DNA of 64,000 nucleotides from Ficedula albicollis (taxonomy: Eukaryota; Chordata; Aves; Passeriformes; Muscicapidae): the NCBI RefSeq assembly GCF_000247815.1, contig NW_004775937.1:136671-200670 (forward strand). The letters run 5' to 3'. Positions 53,885 to 64,000 of this stretch are shown one piece after another. Within the stretch, counting starts at the first letter, position 1. Each line of letters begins with the position of its first letter. The notes under the pieces are model-generated. The model was not told the DNA's origin, did not search any database, and saw only the letters and a program-made list of their open reading frames with translations. Position numbers and translations under genes: made by a program.

Positions 53885-54593
53885 CTCCTCTAGGCATCAC
53901 TGCCCTTGGGTCACAGCAACCCCCTGCAGCTCCAGGCTGGGGGAAAAGTGTCTGGAAAGCTGGGACAGGCCCTGGGGATGCTGTGACAGCAGCTGGGCAG
54001 GAGCCCAGGGGTGCCCAGGTGGCCAAGAGCCGATGGCCCCTGGGCTGTGCCAGCAGGAGCAGGGCAGGGACCGTCCCTGTGCTGGCACTGCCGAGGCCAC
54101 AGCTCCAGTGCTGTGCCACCTCTGGCCCCTCGCACAGGAACTGAGGGGCTGCAGTGCCCAGGGAAGGGAACGGAGCTGGGAAGGGGCTGGAGCCCCAGGA
54201 GGGGCTGAGGGAGCTGGGAAGGGGCTCAGCCCGGAGAAAAGGAGGCTCAGGGGGCCCTTGAGGCTCTGCACAACTCCCTGACAGGAGGGGACAGCCGGGG
54301 GGATTTGGGATCTGCTCCAGGAACAGGGACAGGAGCAGAGGGAACAGCTCAGGCTGGGCCAGGGGAGGGTTAGATTGGATATTGGGGAAAATTTCCTCAG
54401 TCAAAGGTTGTCATTGGAACAAGGCATTGGAACAGGCTGCCTGGAGAAGTGGTTGAGTCACCATCTCTGCAGGGATTTGAAAATAGATGTGGCACCTGGG
54501 GACAGGTTTAGTGCTGGCCTTGACAGTGCTGGGTCTGTGATTGCACTCAATGTTGTTAAGGTGGTTTTTTCCAGCCTAAATGATTCGGTGTTT
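53885..54593 (+). mobile_element. CR1 LINE 3' part with reverse-transcriptase remnant, plus strand
   Basis: This is the longest CR1 copy here. It begins near GCAGCTCCAGGCTGGGGGAA and runs through the last third of the reverse-transcriptase ORF into the 3' UTR. A conserved LSPEKRRLRG block lies at about 54225-54254. A two-base insertion near 54265-54280 breaks the frame and leads to a stop. Downstream, an LDIRKNFF-like block at about 54372-54400 and a VDVAL-like block near 54490 resume the CR1 C-terminus, and the UTR ends TCCAGCCTAAATGATTCGG. It is 5' truncated and inactive. A GC-rich upstream part (53885-54130) is poorly matched and may include small deletions. Confidence 0.92.
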
Positions 54594-54803
54594 CCAAGAA
54601 CATGAACCCAGGCAGAAAGAGCTCGCTTTTTGCAGGTAGTCTAATTAGGTAGAAAAAAAATGCACCCCAAGAACATGAACCCAGGCAGAAAGAGCTCGTT
54701 TTTTGCAGGTAGTCTAATTAGCTAGAAAAAAAATGCACTTGAACCCAGGCAGAAAGAGCTCGCTTTTTGCAGGTAGTCTAATTAGGTAGAAAAAAAATGC
54801 ACC
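54594..54803. repeat. Three-copy tandem repeat, ~73 bp unit, at CR1 3' end
   Basis: Three copies begin at 54594, 54667 and about 54738, sharing TGAACCCAGGCAGAAAGAGC and TTTTTGCAGGTAGTCTAATT then A8 and TGCAC. Copy 3 lacks the first ~9 bp (CCAAGAACA). Copies 1 and 3 share GCTTTTTGC and TTAGGTAG, whereas copy 2 has GTTTTTTGC and TTAGCTAG. The array starts exactly where the CR1 tail ends. Confidence 0.94.
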
Positions 54804-55375
54804 GTGTTCAAACAGGCAAGTTTTAGTGACATGGTGGGCAGTAAAGTTATTACAACCCTAAGAAAAGTCAGGATCTCTGTGTAGAGGAGCTTCCACGCTG
54901 CACAGAGCAGCTGCTTCCAAGACTTGGAAGATGGAAGCAGGTGTGGGTATTTTTCAAAGAAACTGTTGCCTCCTTTTTTTATTTTTTTTTAATTAACCCT
55001 TTAAGGTTAACCATATCCAGTCTTACATTTTTATCTCCGTTTTAGAAGGTCAGTTTATAGCCCCACAACCCACAAAACCATTCACTTAAATCAATTGGGG
55101 AACATTTCCTTCTTTCAGCCCCAGGAGACTGCCAGCTTCCACAACTCTAAATCACTTTTCTCAAGCTCTTTGAAAAGTGGTGGTTCTCTGGAAAAATAAG
55201 TACCAGACAATCAAATCTCACTGAGTGAGGCCCTTTTTGTACAGGACCCATAACTTAGTTTATTACAATCCTCAGGTGCACATATTTCAGCAGTAAAAAA
55301 GCCAGACCAAAAGGCTTTAAAGAACCATAAATTTCCATATACTAAGGAAAAGCACATGCAGGTGAATAATAAAGT
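54804..55375. other. Unique DNA
   Basis: Nothing recognisable apart from short T runs. Confidence 0.5.
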
Positions 55376-55530
55376 TTGTTTGTTTTTTTTGTTGGTGGTT
55401 TGTTTGGTTGGTTGGTTGCTTGTTTGTTTTGGGTTGAGCTTGGTGTTTTGTTTTGGTTTTGGGTTTGTAGTTTTGTTTGTTTGGTTTAGTTTTTTGTTTT
55501 GTTTTTTGGTTTTTGTTGGTTAGGTTTTTT
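55376..55530. repeat. T/G-rich simple tract
   Basis: About 155 bp dominated by GTTTG, GGTTT and GTTTTG units, the longest T/G-skewed tract in the window. Confidence 0.85.
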
Positions 55531-57317
55531 TTAACACTGGCCTGCCTAGGTTAAATTGTTATTGTATTTGCTGCTGCTCCCCAAAGGGGATGTTTAAATT
55601 CAGGACTGCTGCTGCATAGAAATACCTCCAACTTTGACTGTGACAGACACATCTTCTGTTGTGTGATGGTCCCAGATTATGATTTGGGAAAACAGGCAGA
55701 AAATTATGTATTAGATTCTCTGTACTCTTCTTATGTTACTCCAGGTAAGGTTGCTTCTTAGATCTCAGCTTAGATTACTTCTTTCCAAAACTGCAGAAAA
55801 GTTTTTAGGTACGTAACCTGTATTTTAGGTCGTCTTTTGTAAATATTATTAATTGAAAAGAAATATTTAGGGTATTTTTATAGAGAACAGCTCAATCCCT
55901 TCTTCTGCAGCTCCCAGAATGGATGGTTATCACAAAATGACTATTCAGCCATTAATATGAAGCAATCATTTGTATTTTTTACTGTCCATCACTGATATTA
56001 CATTGTACACACAAAAAGATTAATTTCGTCCGAGATTTTTTCCTAGTAGTCTCATGATTTTAGGACTTCTAATATGATTTAAATATGATTTTTCATATGA
56101 TTTCATCACTCTCCAAGGACCTCTGTCTATTTGCTTTTGCAAGTTTTTAAAGTGTCAATTTCATTTTTGGGTACTTACTACTTTATTTAGAAATCCTGAA
56201 AATTATTTAAGATATATTGGTATCTACGTCTGGATGCAAATGCAACTGTATGGAGCCAAAGTCCTGGTCTCTGAAATATCTGCTTAAGGCAAGCATTTCA
56301 TAAGATTTCCTCCTTAAATTAATGTCATGGATCACGCTGTTCATTAACCCATGTAGACTGAAGCAACAATAGGTCTCATTAATTAATTAATGAGAAGGAT
56401 AAGAAAGAAAAGAACCAGCTTATCACAAATACATTCAACAGTTTAGTCATAATAAGGTGCTCTTATCACCATGTGACCTTTCAGGATACAGGACTGAGCA
56501 AAATAGGCACAGCTTTCTTTATAAAGGTCAGATGCTGTTGAAACTTCTCTTCCACAGAAGAGAATTTGTTTTACCCTCCAAGTTCTCACAAGGTGAAACT
56601 TTCCAACCAAATTCAGTTCAAATATCTGATTCTAGGGTCCCGGTATTCCAACGTTTCTGTCTTTTTAGCTGAGAAAATCTACAAAGATTAGAATAATTTC
56701 TCTAAAGCTCCACTGAAATTGAGTAATTTTCAGCTATAATGACATTTCATCCCTAGTTCCTACAAGTGCCAGATTTCTCTTTTCACCTTTGAATCGAGAG
56801 CATGTTCTGCTTTTCCAATTTGATTTAAAGGCCAGAAAATTGTTTTAGACTGCTGATCATTCCAAAACCTGAATACAGCTTAAATATGGTGGTGAAGAGG
56901 GAGAACCGCTACATGATAGTTTTAATGACATGAATAAAGTTTTTTGAATCATCTTGGCTTATACCAATGGGATTTTTTTCTGTATTACAGCAGCATTTCA
57001 GGACTTCAAGAAGTGAAAAACAGTCTGACCTCTGGTCTAACCTGAACCAACAGGAAAACCATGAAGAGCACATGGAAAGTCACAGAAAAAAAGTGATATC
57101 TAGTTGTTATACAGCTGCCTGTTGATGATCATAATGAGTCTATATAGTTATATTAGCTTTCTTGTTATTTAATTCCCTTTATATGTGGTTATATATATAG
57201 TCCATCTATAATAACCATGTCTGAGCAGACTTTCCAAGCATAACCTGCACAGAACTGTCAAATAAACAAACCGGTTTTACAGATAACTAATTTAAAGATC
57301 CATATCCATGCCTGTCA
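55531..57317. other. Unique AT-rich DNA
   Basis: No gene or named repeat recognised. Confidence 0.5.
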
Positions 57318-57368
57318 CAAAAAAAACCAACCAAAAACCAAAACCAAAACCAAACAAACAAACAAACT
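57318..57368. repeat. A/C-rich simple tract
   Basis: A8 followed by CCAAA/CCAAAA units and (CAAA)4, the reverse-strand counterpart of the T/G tracts. Confidence 0.85.
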
Positions 57369-58743
57369 GGGAACATTGAGGGTAGGTTTAGAAGTTTTTC
57401 TTATTAAGAGTAGTACTGCATGATTTCTGTAACATTCATTATCAGTGAACTCTCACATTACTGCAGCAGATTGACTGAAGCATGACAATTTAATTTCTCA
57501 TGAAATACAAAACCTGTGCAACAGGCAAAAACTATAAAAATTAGAAGATGTAAAAAACCCTCAGGTTCATCTTGGCCTTCTTCCTCTTAAGGAGAAAGTG
57601 AGCCCAACAACATAAATTTTCCACAAAATTAGGACTGCAAAATAAGGGAATCTATGAATCATGAAAGCTGTAGCTCTAATCTTTTATTATGCTTGCATTT
57701 TCCCTCAGGACTGCAAGGCATTGTGCTTCTGGAATTAGGATACTAGACTCAAAAAAGAAAATGAGATATTCTTCCTGACCTCCTGCTCAGGAAGTTACTA
57801 GAATGGTATTTATTTTCAGTGACTAAACCCTGGGTTAAGCATGGCCCAGATTAGCAGGGTAAATCAACTCTCCCCGCTGAAAGTGCTTTGCTTCACCCTG
57901 TAAATAACCAAGCACATTTTTCAACGCCTAAGAACCTTGAATTGCAGTAATTAATTCATGAGACACTGCAGTTGAAGAAAACGTGTGCTGTTGATTAAAT
58001 CCTTGGATGGGGATCAATGGCTTCATTGCTGGGACGTATCAACTTCCTAAATACCATCGCTGTGAGCTCCATTGCAGGGAGCACAGTGGATTGCACGTGG
58101 CTGAGTGGGAGGAATTAACACTTGGAATTAGCACACAGTGCTCCCTGAAATCGAGGAGCACTGCAGAGAGGAAGAGGAGGGCACATCTGAAGGCCCACAC
58201 AGCCTCACCTCCCTTTCATGTAGAAATAGAGATGACAGGCTGAGTGTTCTTCTGGTTTCAGAAGTTGTGCTGCTGTGACAAATTGACAGGCAAAGGTGAT
58301 CCAACCCACAGGAGGGAAAAGGGAGTTGTGGTTTCTCTAGTTTTAGAGGAATTGGATGGTTTGACAAAAACTTTTTTCACTGACAAAGGGGACATTTTTG
58401 AAAATTGACTGGCAGTGACTTGTCAGGTATGTTTTCCTTCTCTCTTTTCTTTCTCCTCTCTCATCCCACTACTTTCTTCCTCACATTTAAGATAATATAG
58501 TAGTTAGGACTTGTTTTTCCTGTTTCTCTTTGAATCCTTTTCGAAGTGAGGGCAGATTGGTAAAGACATAGATTACTTGTACTATTTTCCTTCAGTTTTC
58601 CTATTTTTATATCTTGGGAGTGACCTACTCTGCCACACTGACCTGGATATTCATTACTTTTCCTGAATATATGCATATATGCAAATTATTTCAATGGACT
58701 TATCTCAGTCCACTGTATGAGTAGGGGGTCTTTTGAGGGTTCT
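57369..58743. other. Unique non-coding DNA
   Basis: No exon or transposon recognised. Confidence 0.5.
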
Positions 58744-59153
58744 TGGTGATCGTTTAGTAACATCCCATTCCCCAAATTTCCCTTTTATGATTCCAGATCT
58801 TCTAATGAATCTTTTCTCCTTGAGAATATCTCAAGTATGTGGGCAGGTCAAGATGTACTTCTGTTACCATTCTTTGCTCTGGCACACAGTCTCAAAACTA
58901 AGTTTGCTAGTATATTTTATTAATCACTGATATAGGCACCAAACATTATGGTGATCGTTTAGTAACATCCCATTCCCCAAATTTCCCTTTTATGATTCCA
59001 GATCTTCTAATGAATCTTTTCTCCTTGAGAATATCTCAAGTATGTGGGCAGGTCAAGATGTACTTCTGTTACCATTCTTTGCTCTGGCACACAGTCTCAA
59101 AACTAAGTTTGCTAGTATATTTTATTAATCACTGATATAGGCACCAAACATTA
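58744..59153. repeat. Tandem doublet, 205 bp unit
   Basis: Copies at 58744-58948 and 58949-59153 start TGGTGATCGTTTAGTAACAT and end GGCACCAAACATTAT. They appear identical. The unit is AT-rich, with no gene or transposon features. Confidence 0.95.
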
Positions 59154-61412
59154 TTGTGCTAAAGTTAAAAGAATTTTCCAACATCTTCCCTCCACTGCTG
59201 CATAGACTCCTTTTTAAAGAGCTTGTTGGGTAACACCATCGACACTCTTTTAAATTTAGCTCCTTGGTTTTGCATTCTTTCCCCTACTTTTTTATCTAAA
59301 AATTATTTGTCTCATGTTACATTCCTACTTTCAGTGTTTTTCTTCTGAATTTTTGTTCTGTAAGGTGAAAAAAACCCCAAAACTTTTGAAACAAAGCTGA
59401 AATTGGTCAATAGTTATCATTCAGGAAGGTTCACTGCACACATGTAGCACCTACTGATGTCCCCACTTGGTATCAGGTTGGTGACAGAAATGTTGTTAAC
59501 TTACTCTGGAAATGGCTCCAATTGACCAAGCAGGAGTCTCCAGGCTCCTGAACTGTTCTCTAGAATGTCCTCCCATGGTCAAAGCACAGATTTTCTCATC
59601 AGATCTTCTTCCACCCTATGGTGGGTACAAGCACATGTCCAAGCACCAGCAGTTCCTTAAAAATGTGAGCATATTCTCCCCGGGACAATACACAATGTAC
59701 CTTATTTTTAACTGTTTTTGTGGCAAGATTAGAAGAGCAAAGAAAACATTATATGTTTCCTAATTTTTTTTTAAATTTCCTCTCCAAAACACTGCCATTT
59801 CTAAGACACTGCACACAGATTTCCACTTCCAGGGCCAGAAAAAGTTCTTTTACTTGGCACTATTTGGTATTTTGAGTAGGCTTATGGTTAAAAATCTTTA
59901 TTTTTTTTCTCTAACAAAGGAGGAGCTGGAATCCTGATGTTCAGAACATGCCAGAGTGTTGAAAAGATAAATACCACTGCTCCATTAACATCTTAATGAA
60001 CTTACAGAAAAGCCCATCAGATGTCTCAAACTCGTGTTTCACACATGCTGAACAGTCTTATGTTTCTTTTACATTCCTTTGAAGTCCTTACATGCAGAAG
60101 ACCATCACAGGATTTTTTTTATTTTTTTTTAACCTCAAATATTGAGAGCAGTTGCAGGTCTGGCTCCAAGCATGGTGCTGATTGCTGATATGTGGCACAC
60201 AGAGAGAAAACAAAGTGCCAGGCCTTTGTCATGAACACCACCTGCCTCAGACACTGACAGCCTTTCAAACTTCTGATTTTGCTGCAGATATAGCAATGAG
60301 AAGGAGGAAAGGGAGCTGGGGAAGGACAGAAAGATTTCAAGGCAAAAGCTCTAAAAACAAACTGCAGTTTCCTTCCAGCCCAGGGAGTACACCAGAAACG
60401 TCCCTGCCTGAAACAAAGCAGAGGGAGGAAGGGTGAGGTTGAATTTTGTGTATTACAGTCTATCTCAATTCCACATGGGCATTTATTATAGATCTGGCCT
60501 GGAACATAGTTATTTCTGCATTAGCACAGAAGAGATCAACTTATTTCGGCATTTGCTTCACAAAATAGTTCTGCAGTTTCACAGGTACACTCTGGGATGG
60601 ACCATTTCCAAGGTCCTTTAAATCTGTGAGACACATGACAACCATGCAGGAGCATAAATTGCAGTCAAAACCCTTCTGGAAGTGCTTTTCAAAAGTCCTT
60701 AAAAGACTGAGTGGAAATTAGAATTTAACTCAGATTTTCAAAAATTCTTGCATTGTAATTTCAGGAACAGAATTTTGTAACCGTATCAGACTCACTGTTT
60801 AATAAAGCAAGATGAAGACATTTAATTTTTCCCAGTTCAGGTGGGGCAATTATCTGTAGGGTGATGATAAAGGAATTGCTCCTCTGTGATGTCAGCATAC
60901 CACAGCCTAGAAGGCCAAAAACATTTTAGGGAAATTTTATCTCCTAACAGCAAGTCATGGATCCTGGGAATATTAATACTGTAGATTGACTTCTTTTTTC
61001 AACAGAACCTCCTATGGGTCAGAGTTGAAAGACATTAACGATATTACTGCCCTGGGCAGACTGGGAGCTGCAGAAAGGGTTTTTCAGGGAGAACCTCCCA
61101 TTGAGTCACCAGGTGTGGAAGGGACCCCCTGGATTTCTAAACTCCTTCTCCGACTGAGGCTGGATCCAATCCCAACCCCAGACTCACACAACAATTTATG
61201 TCTGCAAACATGTATAGGTGTAATTGAACTTTTGGATTAAGGATGGCAAACCAGACATATTTATGTGAAAGCAAGTTATTTATTATAGGTGCCAGATGAA
61301 GAATTGTTTGCACCTGGTGAGTAAATACAATGCTTATTCTTCAAAAATCACTGGCCTATGGAACCACACAATGCTCATTCCGTAGGAAGAAGAAATGGAA
61401 AGCAACCAGCCC
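59154..61412. other. Unique non-coding DNA
   Basis: No recognised gene. A frame of 84 codons at 60986-61240 has ordinary composition but no domain or splice sites that I can support. Confidence 0.5.
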
Positions 61413-61735
61413 AGTTGTGCCAAGTTTCACCAGTTCACTGGGCGGTCAGGTGTGACTTTGGAGTCACCAAGGAGGGACCACCACAGAGACCCCCAGGACA
61501 GAAGAATGCATGAGCAGAGGGCAGGGACCTCCACGCCAATAATTTTGGGGAAATTATTATCATTTGTATGTTTTTTCCTGAGAAAACCTATGAATATGTA
61601 TGTAAAATACAGTGCATAAACAGGAGCTTTTTCTGTACTCATCCAGCTCAATATTTCAGAGATTTCATTCATCCTGCTGAATAAAGAATGCCTGCTTCTT
61701 AATTCTGTATTGGAGTCAAGGAGGTTTCTTTTTAA
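61413..61735 (+). mobile_element. Probable solo LTR, plus strand
   Basis: The segment has the layout of an avian LTR 3' half. CTATGAATATGTATGTAAAA could act as a TATA-region promoter. CATAAACAGGAGCTTTTTCT and GTACTCATCC follow, then AATAAAGAATGCCTGCTTCT (polyadenylation signal with R region) and TTGGAGTCAAGGAGGTTTC as a U5-like end. Clear TG...CA ends and a target duplication could not be fixed, so both boundaries are approximate. No internal retroviral coding region is present. Confidence 0.5.
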
Positions 61736-62500
61736 ACCTATTTTTGGTAATATTATGATAATGATAGGACTACAACATCTTAATCAGAATTCTTTGCTCC
61801 ACAGTACAGGTAGCTGTATCTACTGTATAGCATAGTGCACTATTTTTGAAGCAGTATTGAAGCAATTGTATTAAAGCTAGAAAAATCAGTTTTTAAGTAG
61901 AGGTTGGTGAGGCTCAACCCCACCAAGATGGGGTAAATCTCTGTTTTTACCCTCAAGAGATAACCTGGAGGGGAGTCCCCTCTCCAGGCAGGAATCTCCA
62001 CACACACTTCAAGAAGGGGTGTGAGAGAATATTTAAAAAGTGGACCTGGGCTGTTGTAGTATCAGGTGATGGACTGTCAGCCAGATGTCCCCAGGCCAGC
62101 TGTCAGCTCAGCAGCCCCAGATAAGTTATCAGCAGCATCCCTTAGTTCCTTTATTGGGTCCTTCACCTGCCTGCCACATCCTCACCTCACTCTCAGGATG
62201 TTTGACTTCCACCAGTGATGAGTGGGGCTGGTCTCAGCATCATTCAACACTCAAAACACCAAAACACCCCCTTCTCCACTCACGACTCACCACTGGTAGT
62301 GTGTTGTAAGAGTTGTTTTACCCCAAATCCAGGCAGAGCATCCTGCTAAAATTACTCCTCACACTCCTTTTTCCACTGGAGCACCTGAAGTGCTGGATGC
62401 AGGTTGAAATACTTCTCACATGGTTTTCCCCCACTCACTCTGATTATATGGATGGAGAAGCATTTACAGAAGAGTTGGTTCTTTTGTTGTTTGGGGTGTC
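61736..62500. other. Unique DNA
   Basis: It is moderately GC-rich at 61910-62300, with no recognised gene. An unrecognised old LTR or other repeat cannot be excluded. Confidence 0.45.
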
Positions 62501-63366
<866 letters not shown>

Positions 63367-64000
63367 AATGGTCCTTATGAACTGAGAGTAACATTTCCAC
63401 CTTTGGAAAGCTGAGCCAGCTGGAGTGGTTGGATGCTGGGACAAGAAATAGTGCTGGTTTAATTACTTACAATGCTGTTGTCAATGTGCAAACAAGCTTT
63501 CTAACTGAAGAATGTCATAGCAGGAACAGGAAGCTGCTTGGCAGAATAAGAAATGGTATCTTAAGGACACTTGTGCTGCCTAAGGTAAAGCAAGTGTTGT
63601 AAGGTACAATAGAGACTTTGAAAAGCAGCATTGATTTGTTGTGATTATAATTCATATTTATGTCACTTCAGTTGTCAAAGACTCAGAAAAGCCTTACAAA
63701 CTTGAGTCATCCTGGATGACATCCAAACCTCCTACACACAACCTGTAAAAAATGGTCCTTTATAAATATATATCATAAATAACCTACCCATTTTCTGGAG
63801 TGACTGACTGATATTCTGTTGTTGTGTGTTGTAAGAGCCTTATGCATGGCAAATTATGTATCATTTGTTACTGTTTCCCTAGTAAGATCATAAAATCCTT
63901 GAAACAGGTAGGAGTCAGCTTCCTAATAACATACACACTACTGAGAAAACTAAGAAATTATTAGGAAGTTACTGCTATTCTAGTGCCTGGTGCATTACTC
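63367..64000. other. Unique AT-rich DNA
   Basis: Nothing recognisable up to the window end. Confidence 0.5.

Noticed and set aside
53763..54404. Long frames on both strands around 54 kb as a host gene
   Set aside because: The plus-strand frame contains the CR1 reverse-transcriptase C-terminal block with a frameshift, so it is a LINE relic; the minus frames are its shadows.

Overview
This 64 kb window looks like non-coding DNA from a bird, most likely a songbird. The main evidence is six truncated CR1 LINE 3' ends. They carry the avian CR1 tail signature: a 'valued pair' reading close to TTCCAACC(C/T)AAA, followed by ATTCTATG-like octamers. Two solo endogenous-retrovirus LTRs of avian type and many T/G-rich (GGTTT-like) or A/C-rich simple tracts fit the same assignment. 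I found no protein-coding exon, tRNA, rRNA, CRISPR array or bacterial-type gene. Every open frame is short, or is produced by homopolymer sequence (poly-Pro / poly-Gly) or by repeats. The window is best read as an intergenic region or a large intron.

Layout. 1-4 kb: unique AT-rich DNA. 4.1-5.7 kb: A/C-rich tract, a (TAGYA)n microsatellite and a minus-strand solo LTR with a CpG-rich interior. 5.7-8.3 kb: unique DNA and a minus-strand CR1 end. 8.6-11.5 kb: a 652 bp pure C tract, with two arms of a diverged inverted repeat about 2.5 kb apart around it. 12.7-13.6 kb: a 432 bp pure C tract and a plus-strand CR1 end. 13.6-21.9 kb: unique DNA with simple repeats. 21.9-59.2 kb: unique DNA interrupted by at least eleven two-copy (once three-copy) direct tandem duplications, with units of 47 to 588 bp and near-identical copies. 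This stretch also holds four CR1 fragments and a third C tract (670 bp). 61.4-61.7 kb: a probable second solo LTR, plus strand. 62.5-63.4 kb: the longest C tract (780 bp).

The most unusual content is the set of four very long homopolymer C tracts. They total about 2.5 kb (4% of the window) and all run C on the plus strand. Three sit inside or beside T runs, and one is bracketed by a duplicated TCAC-T11-C-T(n) flank. Together with the many tandem doublets, this suggests either a locus that repeatedly slips or template-switches during replication, or a systematic assembly/consensus problem. Sequence alone cannot separate the two. Nothing here supports a new multi-gene system.
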